Part shown: positions 7,938-19,330 of the stretch, piece by piece
Numbering within the stretch: the stretch's first letter is position 1
Layout of the letters: each line of letters begins with the position of its first letter
Origin: Pelobates cultripes
Taxonomy: Eukaryota > Chordata > Amphibia > Anura > Pelobatidae
Direction of reading: 5' to 3'
Length of the DNA: 64,000 nt
NCBI GenBank assembly: GCA_933207985.1
Contig: OW240920.1
Span: forward strand, 146,849,395 to 146,913,394
Notes under the pieces: generated by a model
Database searches by the model: none
What the model was told of the DNA's origin: nothing
Seen by the model: only the letters and a program-made list of their open reading frames with translations
Made by a program: the position numbers and the translations under genes

Positions 7938-9456
7938 ATACCTAGGTATTTCAGGGAGGACTTACGCTAGTTGAACAGGAAAGAGTGTTGTACGGATTGG
8001 ATTTGAGCATTGGGCAGTCCTAGAGGTAGAGCCTGAGTTTTTGAACCATTGTTTTTATAGTACAAGACTTTACCGTACCTTTTCAAGAGCTTCATCAGCT
8101 CGGGAATCAAGCTTTCTGGGTTTCTGAGGAAGAGAAAAATGTCATCAGCAAATAATGCAAGCTGCTGTTCTCCTGACGGAGTCTGTAGGCCTGATATGGT
8201 TGCATTGTTTTTGATTTGGTGAACTAAGGGTTCTAAGCAGGGGATACATATTAGCGGGGATAGTGGGCAGCCCTGACGTGTTCCATTGGAAATTGCGAAC
8301 AGCTCAGAGAGGAAGCCTGAGTTGAAGACTTTAGCTGTCGGGTGTTGATATAGGGCTTGAATACTAGTGACAAATGCCTGAGGTATGCCCATTTTTAGAA
8401 GTCAGGCTTGCATGTAGGCCCTGTTGAGGTGATCAAACGCTTTTTCAGTGTCGAGAGCTATCAACACTCCCGTTTGCTTGGTGGAGGAAGCCCGATCAAT
8501 TAAATTAATAAAGTGTCTTGTAATGTCTCCAACTTGTCTGCCAGGAACAAATCCTGCTTGTTCCACAGAGACCAGTTGACAGAGGTACAGTTTCAATCGG
8601 GTTCCTAGCAGTTTGGCATAGAGTTTAATACCAGCATTTAGCAGGGAGATTGGGCGGAGATTTGTACATTCTGAGGGGGGTTTACCTGGTTTGGGCAATG
8701 CCACCACGTGTGCTTCTAGCATTTCCTTAGGCACAGAGCCCGAGGACTTGATATTATTAAAAAGTTTCATAAGATGTGGGGTCAATAGAGGTTCTAGACA
8801 AGCATAATAATAGTTAGAAAGACCATCTGGTCCTGGGACTCTGTGTTTTGGTAGGGACTTTAATGCTAATTGGATTTCTTCACACGTGAAGGGGTTGGTC
8901 AGTGAGTCTTTTTGCTGTTGGATTAGGCTTGGGAGATGTACAGTTGAAAATGGACGGGAATTGCTGTAAGGTTTTATTAGGGATTTGTATAGGGAGTGTT
9001 CAGAGGAGGTAGAGGACGTGCGGTAAGCAGGTGTGGGTAGTGTCGTCAGTTGGTTGTGTTATTGCGATGTCGTGTTAACGATTGTAGAGCTTAGTATAGT
9101 ATCTGGCCAACTCGTTTACTATATGATAGGGGTTAAAAGTTTGGTTTGGTTTTCTGAATTGAGAAAGGGAATTTTAGTGTGCATGTATTTGTTTTTCAAT
9201 TTATTCGCTAGTACCTGCTTTATTCCGTTGGGTATAAAATGTTCATTTTAGCAATCTCATACGTTCTGTTGTTAGCGGTGATATTGAGTGTAGCTCAGTG
9301 CGTACTTTTTCTAGCATTAGAAATTTAATTTTATATTAAAATGCAGAGCAACAGTGGGTGAAAGAATACAAGTCAGATATGAGGGAACAGGCTCAAACGA
9401 ACAGGTGGTGGGGTTGGAAGACAAAAGAGAGCAGAAGATTCTGCATAAATAGTGCG
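7938..9456 (-). pseudogene. L1/Tx1-like ORF2 relic, main piece
   Basis: Read on the minus strand, this is the middle of an L1-group ORF2. In order it shows the linker motif NELARYYTKLYN (near 9100), PGPDGL (near 8815), RPISLLNAGIKLYAK (near 8645), QAGFVPGRQ, the fingers/palm motif GTRQGCPLSPL and the catalytic box FADD in LALFADDIFLFL (near 8130-8150). In-frame stops occur at about 8402 (TGA) and 7964 (TAG), both where a Trp codon is usual, plus stops further upstream near 9045-9060. The N-terminal endonuclease is not recognised. The LTR element at 3724-7932 interrupts the frame; the C-terminal piece is at 3561-3723. The copy is dead. Confidence 0.85.
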
Positions 9457-10433
9457 TGTGGCGAAAGTAACCTCGCCACTGGTTTTTGCCAGCCTCCTGC
9501 CCGACGACTATGGCCCTGGGATGTATTGCCCTTCTAGGAACTGATGCGGGCATACTTGATTTTATTATGCTGCTGCTGGCCCTTTAAAAACCATCTGGAG
9601 ACATACTGTGGGGTTACAGGGTGGACACCATTTCATGTATCAGAGGCACATGGTGAGAACAATGGATGAAGCACATAGTGAGAACAATGGATGGCGGCCA
9701 TTTTAACTCAAAGACACTGTTTGGACATTTCTCGCCGGTCTTGCCATCTTGCCGGTATTTGGTGCACAAAGACATTGTGCAGTAGTTTTAAACTATAGAA
9801 CAGGGGACACATTTAACAGTAATTATTTTTCATATAGCCTGTATGTTCTGCGGAATCTGCATTAAACTGTATCTTCCAAACTACTGAACGGATCTGGGTG
9901 AATTTTGGATATGTGGTTCACCCAGATCCCCCGGTTCCGATGATATGGGGTTATTGCATGTTTTGGGGTCCCTGTGATATGTTTTATAATACTGTATTTC
10001 TCTGCCTGTGATAATTATATTAACCATTGTTCAGTAATCATATCACAGGCAGAGGGGAGGATTTTGTATGGGAGTGCCTGTGTGTATTGTATGGATTGAT
10101 TGGTTGTATTTCAAAACCCTGTGGGCAGTACTATGTTTGTAGATTGTGAATAAAAGAGGCTGTATGTGCCAGTACAGTCAGTTCTGCTTGACCTCAAAAC
10201 AAAGTGTCGTCTCGTTATTGGGGGAATTGGATTGTATGCGGATTGCCAGGAGTGTAAGCAGATTGTATGCTTTTCCTGTTCAGCTGCTTACAGCATTCAT
10301 ATGCTTGAGAGCATTCATATGCTTCTCCAGTTCGGTGGTTGTGGTGTCTGCTGCAGTGCTTGGAGTCCTCAGGAAGCGATAGGAGCATCCTTCAACGGAG
10401 GTACCCAGTCGGGGTGCCAGGTGATCCGTTACA
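9457..10433 (+). mobile_element. Solo LTR, same family (977 bp)
   Basis: TGTGGCGAAA...CCGTTACA, flanked by the perfect 5-bp duplication GTGCG (9452-9456 and 10434-10438). It keeps both stem-loops: GGATCTGGGTGAA (9890-9902) with 9917-9929, and CTCTGCCTGTGATA (10000-10013) with TATCACAGGCAGAG (10041-10054). An AATAAA near 10148 would serve as the poly(A) signal. A solo LTR arises by recombination between the two LTRs of a full insertion. Confidence 0.92.
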
Positions 10434-11020
10434 GTGCGTTTCAGTGAGAATAGGATAAAATAAAGACATGGGGCTCAAAGAGTGTAAGTGGGGGACAGAA
10501 AGCATGAACTGAAGTAATTTCCTTAAGCGTGGGGTGGGTAACACTGTAATTGGATTTATAGTGGTGCTAGTGTTGGACTTTCTCTAGCAACACCCAGCAG
10601 TTAGGAGAGTAACTTTGAATGGATACAACCAGTGTATTGTGCCAAGGGTACAGGCGTGATATAAGAGGTGGAGGGGGGGGGGGGCATATTTGTGCACTAT
10701 TGCACAATGCACATGCAAACTAACAGAGTATTGTAGATAACACCTTGTAAAATCTTTTATACTGGAGGAACCTAATGCTGGACAAGATTTCAGATGATCC
10801 TTCCTTGTCAAGTCTACAGCATTGCTAATTAAACTGATACATTGCAAATTTGTTTTGTGTGAAAAAGGTTAAAGCAGCCACTGCTTAGCAGGGGTTAAAG
10901 CGATAAAATGGCCAGATAATACAGAGATAGAATGCACAATATTATATCATTACTGTAAAATTAATTTCACCCACAGATATGTGAAATGGTGACTGTGATA
11001 TTTCTGAGATGGTTGATAGT
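10434..11020. other. Unassigned
   Basis: No coding pattern. A G-run lies at about 10671-10683. Part of it could be the continuation of the L1/Tx1 relic beyond the solo LTR, but no motif supports that. Confidence 0.4.
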
Positions 11021-11160
11021 TTTATTATTAATAGCATTAATAGCGCCAGCATATACCGCAGCATTTTATGATCCTGGAATGGGGATATTAGAGAACAAGT
11101 AACTGACTCTCAATATAACAGATAAAAGAGCCCTGTTCATCCTGAGCTTACAATCTATGA
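11021..11160 (-). mobile_element. Old relic of the L2-like LINE 3' end
   Basis: A decayed version of the tail seen at 3392 and 60909: ATT-rich start, then a tract like AATAGCGCCAGCATAT, and the ending CTTACAATCTATGAGG. It is too diverged and short for coding content. Confidence 0.6.
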
Positions 11161-11548
11161 GGGTTTTAGAATAACGTGTTGAGCTGTATATCTCATACCC
11201 TGAGAGAGCCTAAAACGGTGGCTGCACTTTGTTTTTGGCATTTCTCCCACTACCTGTAGGGTGGGTTCCACTCTCCTCCCCAGGCAGTTAGTGATATTAT
11301 ATCCTTCTGTCACTCTGACTTTTAATATTGCCATTGTTCTTGGCAAGAGAGTAGAACTGAACCAACGAGTTTCTCTGCCCGGTTACTGCATTACATGTTA
11401 GCTACCCAAACTGACAGAGATAATTACAGCAGATAAGATCGGATACTGAAATCCTTGCTGTGTTACATCACAACAGGAAAAGAATTGTGTGTATTTAGAC
11501 TCACTGTAAAATGGATACACTATATTCATACTATGTTTATTCATTATC
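11161..11548. other. Unassigned
   Basis: No gene or repeat recognised in this stretch between the LINE relic and the 37-bp array. Confidence 0.4.
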
Positions 11549-12766
11549 CTGCTGACATTATGTTATATTATGGGTCAGTTCCAGTATCTGCTGATATTAA
11601 ATAGTTATGGGTCAGTTCCAGTATCTGCTGATATTATACAGTTATGGGTCAGTTCCAGTATCTGCTGATATTATACAGTTATGGGTCAGTTCCAGTATCT
11701 GCTGATATTATACGGTTATGGGTCAGATCCAGTATCTGCTGATATTATACGGTTATTGGTCAGTTCCCGTATCTGCTGATGTTATACGGTTATTGGTCAG
11801 TTCCAGTATCTGCTGATATTATACGGTTATTGGTCAGTTCCATTATCTGCTGATATTACACAGTTATGGGTCAGTTCCAGTATCTGCTGATATTATACGG
11901 TTATGGGTCAGTTCCAGTATCTGCTGATATTATACGGTTATTGGTCAGTTCCAGTATCTGCTGATAGTATACGGTTATGAGTCAGTTCCAGTATCTGCTG
12001 ATATTATACGGTTATGAGTCAGTTCCAGTATCTGCTGATAGTATACGGTTATGGGTCAGATCCAGTATCTGCTGATATTATATGGTTATTGGTCAGTTCC
12101 AGTATCTGCTGATATTATACAGTTATGGGTCAGTTCCAGAATCTGCTGATATTATACGGTTATGGGTCAGTTCCAGTATCTGCTGATAGTATACGGTTAT
12201 GGGTCAGTTCCAGTATCTGCTGATAGTATACGGTTATTGGTCAGTTCCAGTATCTGCTGATAGTATACGGTTATTGGTCAGTTCCAGTATCTGCTGATAG
12301 TATACGGTTATGGGTCAGTTCCAGTATCTGCTGATAGTATACGGTTATGGGTCAGTTCCAGTATCTGCTGATAGTATACGGTTATTGGTCAGTTCCAGTC
12401 TCTGCTGATATTATACGGTTATGGGTCAGTTCCAGTATCTGCTGATATTATACGGTTATGGGTCAGTTCCAGTATCTGCTGATAGTATACGGTTATTGGT
12501 CAGTTCCAGTATCTGCTGATATTATACGGTTATGGGTCAGTTCCAGTATCTGCTGATAGTATACGGTTATGGGTCAGTTCCAGTATCTGCTGATATTATA
12601 CGGTTATGGGTCAGTTCCAGTATCTGCTGATATTATACGGTTATGGGTCAGTTCCAGTATCTGCTCATAGTATACGGTTATTGGTCAGTTCCAGTATCTG
12701 CTGATATTATACGGTTATGGGTCAGTTCCAGTATCTGCAGATATCATACGGCTATGGGTCAGTTCC
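11549..12766. repeat. 37-bp minisatellite, left part
   Basis: About 33 copies of a 37-bp unit with core GGGTCAGTTCCAGTATCTGC. Variation is concentrated at a few positions (ATTATAC or AGTATAC, GGGTC or TGGTC). It is split by the solo LTR at 12767 and resumes at 13894. Confidence 0.97.
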
Positions 12767-13893
12767 TGTGACGAAACGCCTTTTGTCACCGGATTTTCCC
12801 CTGGCTGTTGGAGGAGCCTGATTGCCAGCCTCTTGCCTCATGACTATGGCCCTGGGTTATTTGGCCCTTCAAGTACAATGTTTGGGCATATTGGATTTGT
12901 ATGGTGCTGCTGCTGGCCCTTTAAAAACCATCCCTGGACATATTATGACTTTTAGGAACAATGTCCCTTTAAGACTGTGTAGCAGATTGCATTCAGGCGG
13001 TCTGCAATATTATATATGCTATTATGTGTTTGGTAAATTGGAAATGTGTAGGTTCTATGTGATAAATGTAACAGTATGTATTTTTATGTCTTTTGTTGTC
13101 CTTTGTCTGCCATGTGGCTAATGGAGTTTTGCCTCTGTCCTTGGGAGATAATTGCATTACTTCTCAATAATCTCCAGAATAGAAGACTCTGAAACCAGTT
13201 TGGGCCAGATATCCATGCTGCCAGCCAGGCCCCAAAAGATACTTGTGCTAACTTCTGAACCCCTGGTCTGATTCAGGCCATTTTTTTAATATGTTGTTCC
13301 CCTGAATGGATTGATTGTGAATATGTAGTTTTATGTGAATGTGATGTATAGTTTTAGAGTTATGAAAGTTGGGTAAAAAGTGTGTTTTAAAATGTATGGA
13401 TAATTGGGTTACCTCTCAGGCTAAGGGGAGGAGATGTGTGGGATGTAACCATTGTGTGATTGGTTGTACTGTGTCCCACCCAGTGGGATGTCCCCTTGCA
13501 TGGGGACCTGCATAAAAGAAGGTTCTTTGTGTGCCAATAAACAGATCATCTTGTACCTTCATGAAGTTTCGGCTCATGTTTGGGGGATTGGAGAAACTAC
13601 ACTCTGGGGATTGCTATAATCACTATACTCCCCAGGGTATAATCACTAAGCTCTGCTTAGAGCTTGTTCCTGTTCCTGCTCTCTGGAATTCGGAGAGAGG
13701 TCGACCTGCAGGAAGCTGGCCCACGGTCCTGGGTCCAGAGTGGGTGGAGACGGCGAGACCCCAACCAAGCTGCGGCGGTTCGTGGGGTCTGCAGTGGTTA
13801 TGGTGTCAGGCAGAGTGCTTGGAGTCCTCAGAAAGCACTAGGAGCATCCGTTGGCGGAAGGTACCCGGTCGGGGTGCCAGCGGTTCCGTTACA
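12767..13893 (+). mobile_element. Solo LTR, same family (1127 bp), inside the 37-bp array
   Basis: TGTGACGAAA...CCGTTACA with duplication GTTCC at 12762-12766 and 13894-13898. The duplicated bases are part of the array unit, so it integrated after the array formed. A TATA-like CATAAAAGA (13511-13519) and AATAAA (13536-13541) lie 20-25 bp apart, giving a very short R region. Confidence 0.92.
13511..13541 (+). promoter_or_regulatory. TATA-like box and poly(A) signal in LTR
   Basis: CATAAAAGA followed by AATAAA within one turn-scale distance. The same CATAAAAG motif recurs in the LTRs at 15113 and 16399. This placement matches the U3/R boundary of LTR promoters; the transcription start itself cannot be read from sequence. 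Confidence 0.55.
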
Positions 13894-14216
13894 GTTCCAG
13901 TATCTGCTGATATTACACAGTTATGGGTCAGTTCCAGTATCTGCTGATAGTATACGGTTATTGGTCAGTTCCAGTATCTGCTGATATTATACGGTTATGG
14001 GTCAGTTCCAGTATCTGCTGATATTATACAGTTATGGGTCAGTTCCAGTATCTGCTGATATTATGTTATATTATGGGTCAGTTCCAGTATCTGCTGATAT
14101 TATACAGTTATGGGTCAGTTCCATTATCTGCTGATATTACACAGTTATGGGTCAGTTCCAGTATCTGCTGATATTATATGGTTATTGGTCAGTTCCAGTA
14201 CCTGCTGATATTATTT
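13894..14216. repeat. 37-bp minisatellite, right part
   Basis: About nine more copies of the same 37-bp unit, continuing directly after the LTR's target duplication. Confidence 0.96.
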
Positions 14217-14435
14217 ATGTCAGTGACATATTTAAGGGTCAGTGCCTCTTAGGGTCAAAGTGTATTAGGAAAGTGACTTGTATAAAGGTCAATGCCTCCC
14301 AGTGTCACAGTCTACGAATAAATATATTGACATCTATAAAGGTCAGTGACCCTTAATGTCACAATCTACTAATAAATATTGACATGTATAAAGGTCAGTG
14401 ACTCCTAATGTCACAGTGTACTAATAAATCTTGGC
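14217..14435. repeat. Short tandem array, unit about 52-55 bp
   Basis: Four diverged units with core TATAAAGGTCAGTGACYCYTAATGTCACA-like content followed by CTAATAAATATT. A single related unit lies at 22628-22661, at the end of the 40-bp array. Confidence 0.8.
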
Positions 14436-14614
14436 TTGACTTCGTGAACGAAGATTTAGGAAGGAGGATGTCCACGTCTGCTGCAGACTTGCCTGTGGCT
14501 GATGAGGCCAATGCGCGACACGTAGATCTGGTCGCAGGAGGTGCAAGAAGAAATATGGTCTGACTTTTGATGCCACAGTCTTTCCTATTTTTTTGTTATT
14601 CTCAAGATATGCAC
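14436..14614 (-). pseudogene. RTE-like LINE relic, C-terminal piece
   Basis: On the minus strand near 14470-14540 the reading contains YVSRIGLISHRQVCSRR, similar to the C-x-SRIGL-x-SH-x-R-x-C ending common in RTE-like LINE proteins of fish and amphibians. It is the most downstream of four pieces of the same dead element, separated by two solo LTRs and other DNA. Confidence 0.6.
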
Positions 14615-15446
14615 TGTGGCGAAACCAGCCTCGCCACTGTCCACTGGAGGAGCCTGGTTGCTCGCCTGCTCCCTTTAGACTATGGCCCGGCAGTTAAAAC
14701 CTTTTGTTTTCCCTGCAGAAAAGCTTATTCGTGCCTTTCTGCGGACTGTTAAAGCCATGCTACCCCAGATAGCTATGCCATGAAGCCCAGCCGTATACTG
14801 AAAGACTGTATGAAAGACTTTGGCTCAATGGCGATTGAACTGTATGTATGTGATCTGAGCGCCATCCGGTAGTAATGTGCGCTCAGATCTAAGCTATCTG
14901 GGGATAGGTAGAATGTGTATGTTCTATGTGATAAATGTAACAGTATGCAATTTTATGTATTTTATTGTCCTTTGTCTCCAGGACAGAGAGGAGGGATTGT
15001 GATGCATTGTGGGATAGTTGAAATGTGTAAGAATGTGATTGGTTCTTGTACCCTTTGTGTCCCAGTCTCCCATCTGGTCCCCTAGGGGAGTGTCCACCAG
15101 GTGGGAGACCTTCATAAAAGCCGGGCAGTAAGCCCCAGTGAACTAGATTCAGCTTGACCCTCAAAACGAAGTGTCGTCTCGTCTTTGGGGGGGATTTACT
15201 GTATGCTGTTAGAGACTGATTGCTAGGAGTGTAAGCCGCTTGGGTGCTGTTTGTCTGCTAACAGCTATTCGTGTGTCTCCAGTTCGGGAGTTTGGAGTGC
15301 TACTTGGTATGCAGTTCGGGAGTTGGTGAATTCGTGTGTTTGCAGTTCGGGAGATTGGTGCTTGCAGTAGCTGTCTGTGCATCTGAAAAAGGGGAATATC
15401 GCCTAAATGGTTTTTAACCTCTTGAGGGCGAAAACGGTCCGTTACA
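14615..15446 (+). mobile_element. Solo LTR, same family (832 bp)
   Basis: TGTGGCGAAA...CCGTTACA with duplication TGCAC (14610-14614 and 15447-15451). In place of the GGATCTGGGTGAA hairpin it has GATCTGAGCGC (14852-14862) pairing perfectly with GCGCTCAGATC (14879-14889). The second hairpin is not obvious in this shorter LTR. It cuts the RTE-like LINE relic. Confidence 0.9.
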
Positions 15447-15596
15447 TGCACTATTTGCGTTCTCGAAGGAAGAGACAGCCTGATCAGTGGTGTGTCTCGA
15501 TCTTGGCGTCTGACGAGATGATGCACCCAAGGTAGCTGAACTGATAAACTGTCTTCAGTTCTGATATGTCAATGGTGATGCAGGAGTGATAGAAAT
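15447..15596 (-). pseudogene. RTE-like LINE relic, thumb-region piece
   Basis: The minus-strand reading gives ELKTVYQFSYLGCIISSD, the YLGS/YLGC block that follows the catalytic domain in RTE-like reverse transcriptases. The frame continues past the solo LTR at 15597-16783 into the piece at 16784. Confidence 0.75.
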
Positions 15597-16783
15597 TGTG
15601 GCGACCTTGCCACTGGTTTTTGGAGGGGCCTGTTTGCCAGCCTCCTGCCCTGTGACTATGGCCCCTGTGGTGAACTTTGGGTTAAAGACTCTGGTTGTGC
15701 CTCTTGGACTTCTAACTGGAACAAATTCGAACTTTTGAATTGGCACTTTGAACTCCCGAACAGTCGAAGTGAGTTGAAGTGGCCGCCATTCGAACACGTG
15801 GCGGCGGCTATCTTAAGCCGCGAGTACAATAAGCGGTGTTTGGTCATCGAGTTAATGGAACTCAAATCGGACACGCGACGGCACGAACACCGGTGAACAG
15901 TTACCTTCCATGGAACTTTGGCTATTAGAACGGGAGTCGAACGGCGTTCAGTGAGTCGAAGCCCACGAACAAGGGACATATACTGACTGCATTCACAAAC
16001 GGTTACGTTTGATAATTTGAACAGTATTTCGACTATTTAAAATAGACCGGCTGCACAGCCTGATTCTCAGGAACTGTTTTGGGCATGAAACCATGCGTGC
16101 GGTCGGAATTTCCTGAACTCTTGCTCTGATTTTTGGATATGTTGTTCACCCAGATCAGGGCTATCAGGGGATATGTTGTGTTTTGTGATACATATGAGAC
16201 TATAAAAAACAGTTTTTTTCTGCCTGGGGATAATTAAGTAAATACAGTATCTGACCTAATTATCTCCCAGGCAAAGAGGAGGTATTGTATATTTGTTATG
16301 GGAGTGTCGTACATTTAATTACTGTTCTGATTGGTTTGTAAGCTTTGTGTCCCTGTCCCCAACAAGGTCCATGTTGGCGTAAACTTTGCTTGGGGACTTG
16401 CATAAAAGGCCAGTGTGGCACCATTAAAATTTAGTTCCTGCTTACCCTCAACATAGAGTCTCATCTCATGTGTGGGGAAAATGGCTGTATCTACCCTGGG
16501 AATTGCTATATCTCTATACTCCCCTGGGATTATAATCATTAGCTCTTTTAAGTGGTGTTCCTGCTACACTCTCTGGAGTAGGAGAGGTTCACCCACTGGA
16601 AACTGGATCCTGGTCTTGGGTCCAGGGTGGGTGGAGGACGGCGGGTTCCCAGCCAAGCTGTAACGCTGGACGTGGGGACTACAGTGCTGATGGTGTCAGG
16701 TGGAGTGCTTGGAGTCCTCGGTGAGCACTAGGAGTATCGACTGAGGAAGGCACCCAATCGGGGGTGCCAGGCAGTCCGTCACA
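15597..16783 (+). mobile_element. Solo LTR, same family (1187 bp)
   Basis: TGTGGCGACC...CCGTCACA with duplication GAAAT (15592-15596 and 16784-16788). The second hairpin is strong: CTGCCTGGGGATAATTA (16220-16236) with TAATTATCTCCCAGGCA (16257-16273), which differs from other copies on both sides of the stem. A CATAAAAGG box lies near 16399. It is inserted in the RTE-like LINE relic. Confidence 0.92.
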
Positions 16784-16900
16784 GAAATCATAACGAGGTG
16801 CAGGCTGGTGGAGCGCTTCTGTCTTCTTGAGGCTGACTTCTAATGCAAAGAGCTCAGCATCTTCTACGAAGCAGGACGTTATTCACGGCAGGACTGCCAC
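16784..16900 (-). pseudogene. RTE-like LINE relic, catalytic-region piece
   Basis: Minus-strand reading shows VSLKKTEALHQPAPR, the segment just after the catalytic box in RTE-like LINEs. The box itself reads FVEDAEL where YADD/FADD is expected, and roughly 20 residues between box and this segment are missing. The active site is therefore destroyed. Confidence 0.75.
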
Positions 16901-17224
16901 TGTGTGGGAAAGGGCAGCATGGTACATGAAGAGAAGCCCTCTGATGAGATGATCCACCACAAGACAGGCCTTAGGGTGTGCGAGTTGTGTGGTTGTTCAG
17001 GGTGCCATGGCAGTAGGGGCGCCAGGCAGCCGAAACAGCTCACACATGCAGGGGTAATGCAGTGGTATAGTTCAAAAGCTGGCCGAAAGAAGGGGGTGGG
17101 GTTAAATAAGCAGTGGGGCAGGGCTAAGTCAGGAGCAGGGGTGGGGTGAAATGCAGCCTTTAGTGCTGCACACTGAAGCGAGTCCCAGCTTCCCCAACAA
17201 CTACAAACTTCAGTGGCCCTGCTC
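16901..17224. other. Unassigned
   Basis: No supported gene. The sequence lies between two pieces of the RTE-like relic and may have been inserted there, but no element ends are visible. Confidence 0.4.
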
Positions 17225-17840
17225 CACCTCCAGCCCATACTGTCTGTAAGTGAAGGAGCGAGAGTGTGCGTGTGTGACTGTGTGTGTGGTTGTCTGCCTG
17301 TGACTGTAACTGTCTATGACTGTCTGTCTGCGACTGTAACTGTGTAGGACTGTCTGCCTGTAAATGTGTGTGTGTGACTGTCTCCCTGCAACAGTGTATA
17401 ACTGCGTGTAACGGTGTGTGACTGCCTGCCTGTAACTGCATGTGTTACTTTCTACCTCTAACTGTGTGTGGCTGCTTGCCTGTAAATGCGTGTGCGGCTG
17501 CTTGCCTGTAATCGTGTGTGACTGACTGTAAGTGTGTCTGTGTGTGACAGTCTGTGACTGTGTGTGTGTTTGCCTGCAACTGTCTGTGACTGTCTGCCTG
17601 TAACTGTTTGTATGTGCGGCTGTCTTCCCGTGTGTGTGTGTGTGTGTGTGCGTAAGACTGTTTGTCTGTAACTGTTTGTGTGTGGATGTCTGCCTGTTAC
17701 TGTGTGTGACGGTGTACAAATGACTATGTGCCTGCGACTGTGTGTACGTGGCTGTATTTGACAGTATATTTGTATAACTGTGTCCATCTGACTGTGTGTC
17801 TGACTGTTTGACTGTGTGCATGTAACACTGCAAAAATACA
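17225..17840. repeat. TGTGACTGTCTGCCTGTAACTG-like minisatellite
   Basis: About 600 bp of irregular repeats of TGTGACTG, CTGCCTG and TAACTG. Minus-strand readings rich in Thr, His, Ser and Gln reach 207 codons only because the units lack stops. Confidence 0.9.
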
Positions 17841-18110
17841 CATCTGCATTCACAAATTGGCCTACATGCATTTTTATTTTTTTAATCTGAATTCAGTACC
17901 CATGACATATATCACACACAATCAATACACTCTTAAAAAATATCACACAGAGGCAGAGGCAAAGACCAGATTCCCAGCACACCGGACCACCAAAGATCAG
18001 CATGCCCCCTCCCAGCACATCGGACCACCAGAGATCAGCATGCCCCCTCCCAGCAAGGTAACAACAGGGAAGGGGGAACGAATGTTATTTTTCAAATAAT
18101 AATAATTTAA
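17841..18110. other. Unassigned, with two copies of a 37-bp repeat
   Basis: Two near-identical units containing CCGGACCACC and GATCAGCATGCCCCCTCC lie at about 17970-18055. Nothing else is recognised. Confidence 0.5.
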
Positions 18111-18642
18111 TAAACACACTATATGTGACCAGGGAAGAGCTCTCTCAGGATTTATCACACAGGGCGCCTAAAAGCCTTAGGCAGGCCCTGGTCCACCATC
18201 TTGGTGTGGGCCCTTTGTCACCTCAGGTTAAACAGGCAGCTATCGGTACAGTAATGGATGTAGACACCATCCTATTTATCAAGGACTAACGTGGTCCTTT
18301 GAAGCATCAAGCTGAGAAAGATTGCCAAGAGAGTTGTGGAAAGAACACATCCTTGTTTTACACCACTGCCTATCTGAGAGGGTTTTGACACGTCGTTGAT
18401 GTGTCTACAAGCTGATTTCCATGTGGCTGAATGATCACATTGTGGAACTTAGGGGGATATCCTGGGCATTCCAAGATTCGCCACATACCTTTTCTGCTTA
18501 CAGTGTTGAGGTGAGGACCACGAACGTCAGGTACAATCCCTTCTGTTCTTGACATTTCTCTTGGAGCTGTCTAAGAACAAATACCAGATCAGTGGTGCTC
18601 CTTCTAGCTCTAAATCTGCCCTGGCTCTCTGAAAAGAGTTCT
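18111..18642 (-). pseudogene. RTE-like LINE relic, finger/palm piece
   Basis: The minus-strand readings include TDL...FVLRQLQEKC near 18560-18600 and SGVKQGCVLSTTLLAIFLS near 18340, the two motifs that precede the catalytic box in RTE-like reverse transcriptases. Stops and frameshifts are frequent. It runs into the assembly gap at 18643, so its 5' extent is unknown. Confidence 0.7.
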
Positions 18643-19028
18643 NNNNNNNNNNNNNNNNNNNNNNNNNNNNNNNNNNNNNNNNNNNNNNNNNNNNNNNNNN
18701 NNNNNNNNNNNNNNNNNNNNNNNNNNNNNNNNNNNNNNNNNNNNNNNNNNNNNNNNNNNNNNNNNNNNNNNNNNNNNNNNNNNNNNNNNNNNNNNNNNNN
18801 NNNNNNNNNNNNNNNNNNNNNNNNNNNNNNNNNNNNNNNNNNNNNNNNNNNNNNNNNNNNNNNNNNNNNNNNNNNNNNNNNNNNNNNNNNNNNNNNNNNN
18901 NNNNNNNNNNNNNNNNNNNNNNNNNNNNNNNNNNNNNNNNNNNNNNNNNNNNNNNNNNNNNNNNNNNNNNNNNNNNNNNNNNNNNNNNNNNNNNNNNNNN
19001 NNNNNNNNNNNNNNNNNNNNNNNNNNNN
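18643..19028. other. Assembly gap (386 N)
   Basis: All N. The right edge is inside a 26-bp tandem array, so the gap probably reflects unresolved repeat copies and its size may be only an estimate. Confidence 0.98.
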
Positions 19029-19143
19029 GGGGCAGGGTATATAGGGCTGTGGTGGGGGCAGGGTATATTGGGCTGTGGTGGGTGCAGGGTATATAGGGCT
19101 GTGGTGGGGGCAGGGTATATAGGGCTGTGGTGGGGGCAGGGGG
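19029..19143. repeat. 26-bp minisatellite at gap edge
   Basis: Four copies of a 26-bp unit with GGCAGGGTATATAGGGCTGT, truncated on the left by the gap. Confidence 0.93.
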
Positions 19144-19330
19144 GGATTGGAGTCCCATCTAAGCCATGCATCCTATATATTCCTCTGCCCTTTTCTCCCC
19201 AATCCTAGTCTCTCCACTAGCACCCATTTTCCCTTTGTAAATAGCAGTGTACCTGGTGTGAGCTGCCTCTGCTCCAGTCTGCTCCTTATCTTCCTATTAC
19301 AGGAGGGGGAGGGGGAGAGAGAGAGAGGAA
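19144..19330. other. Short unassigned spacer
   Basis: Pyrimidine-rich spacer between the 26-bp and 72-bp arrays, ending in a GA-rich run (about 19303-19328). No gene is seen. Confidence 0.5.

Noticed and set aside
17210..17871. Thr/His/Ser-rich minus-strand frames up to 207 codons
   Set aside because: Composition artefact of the TGTGACTG minisatellite.
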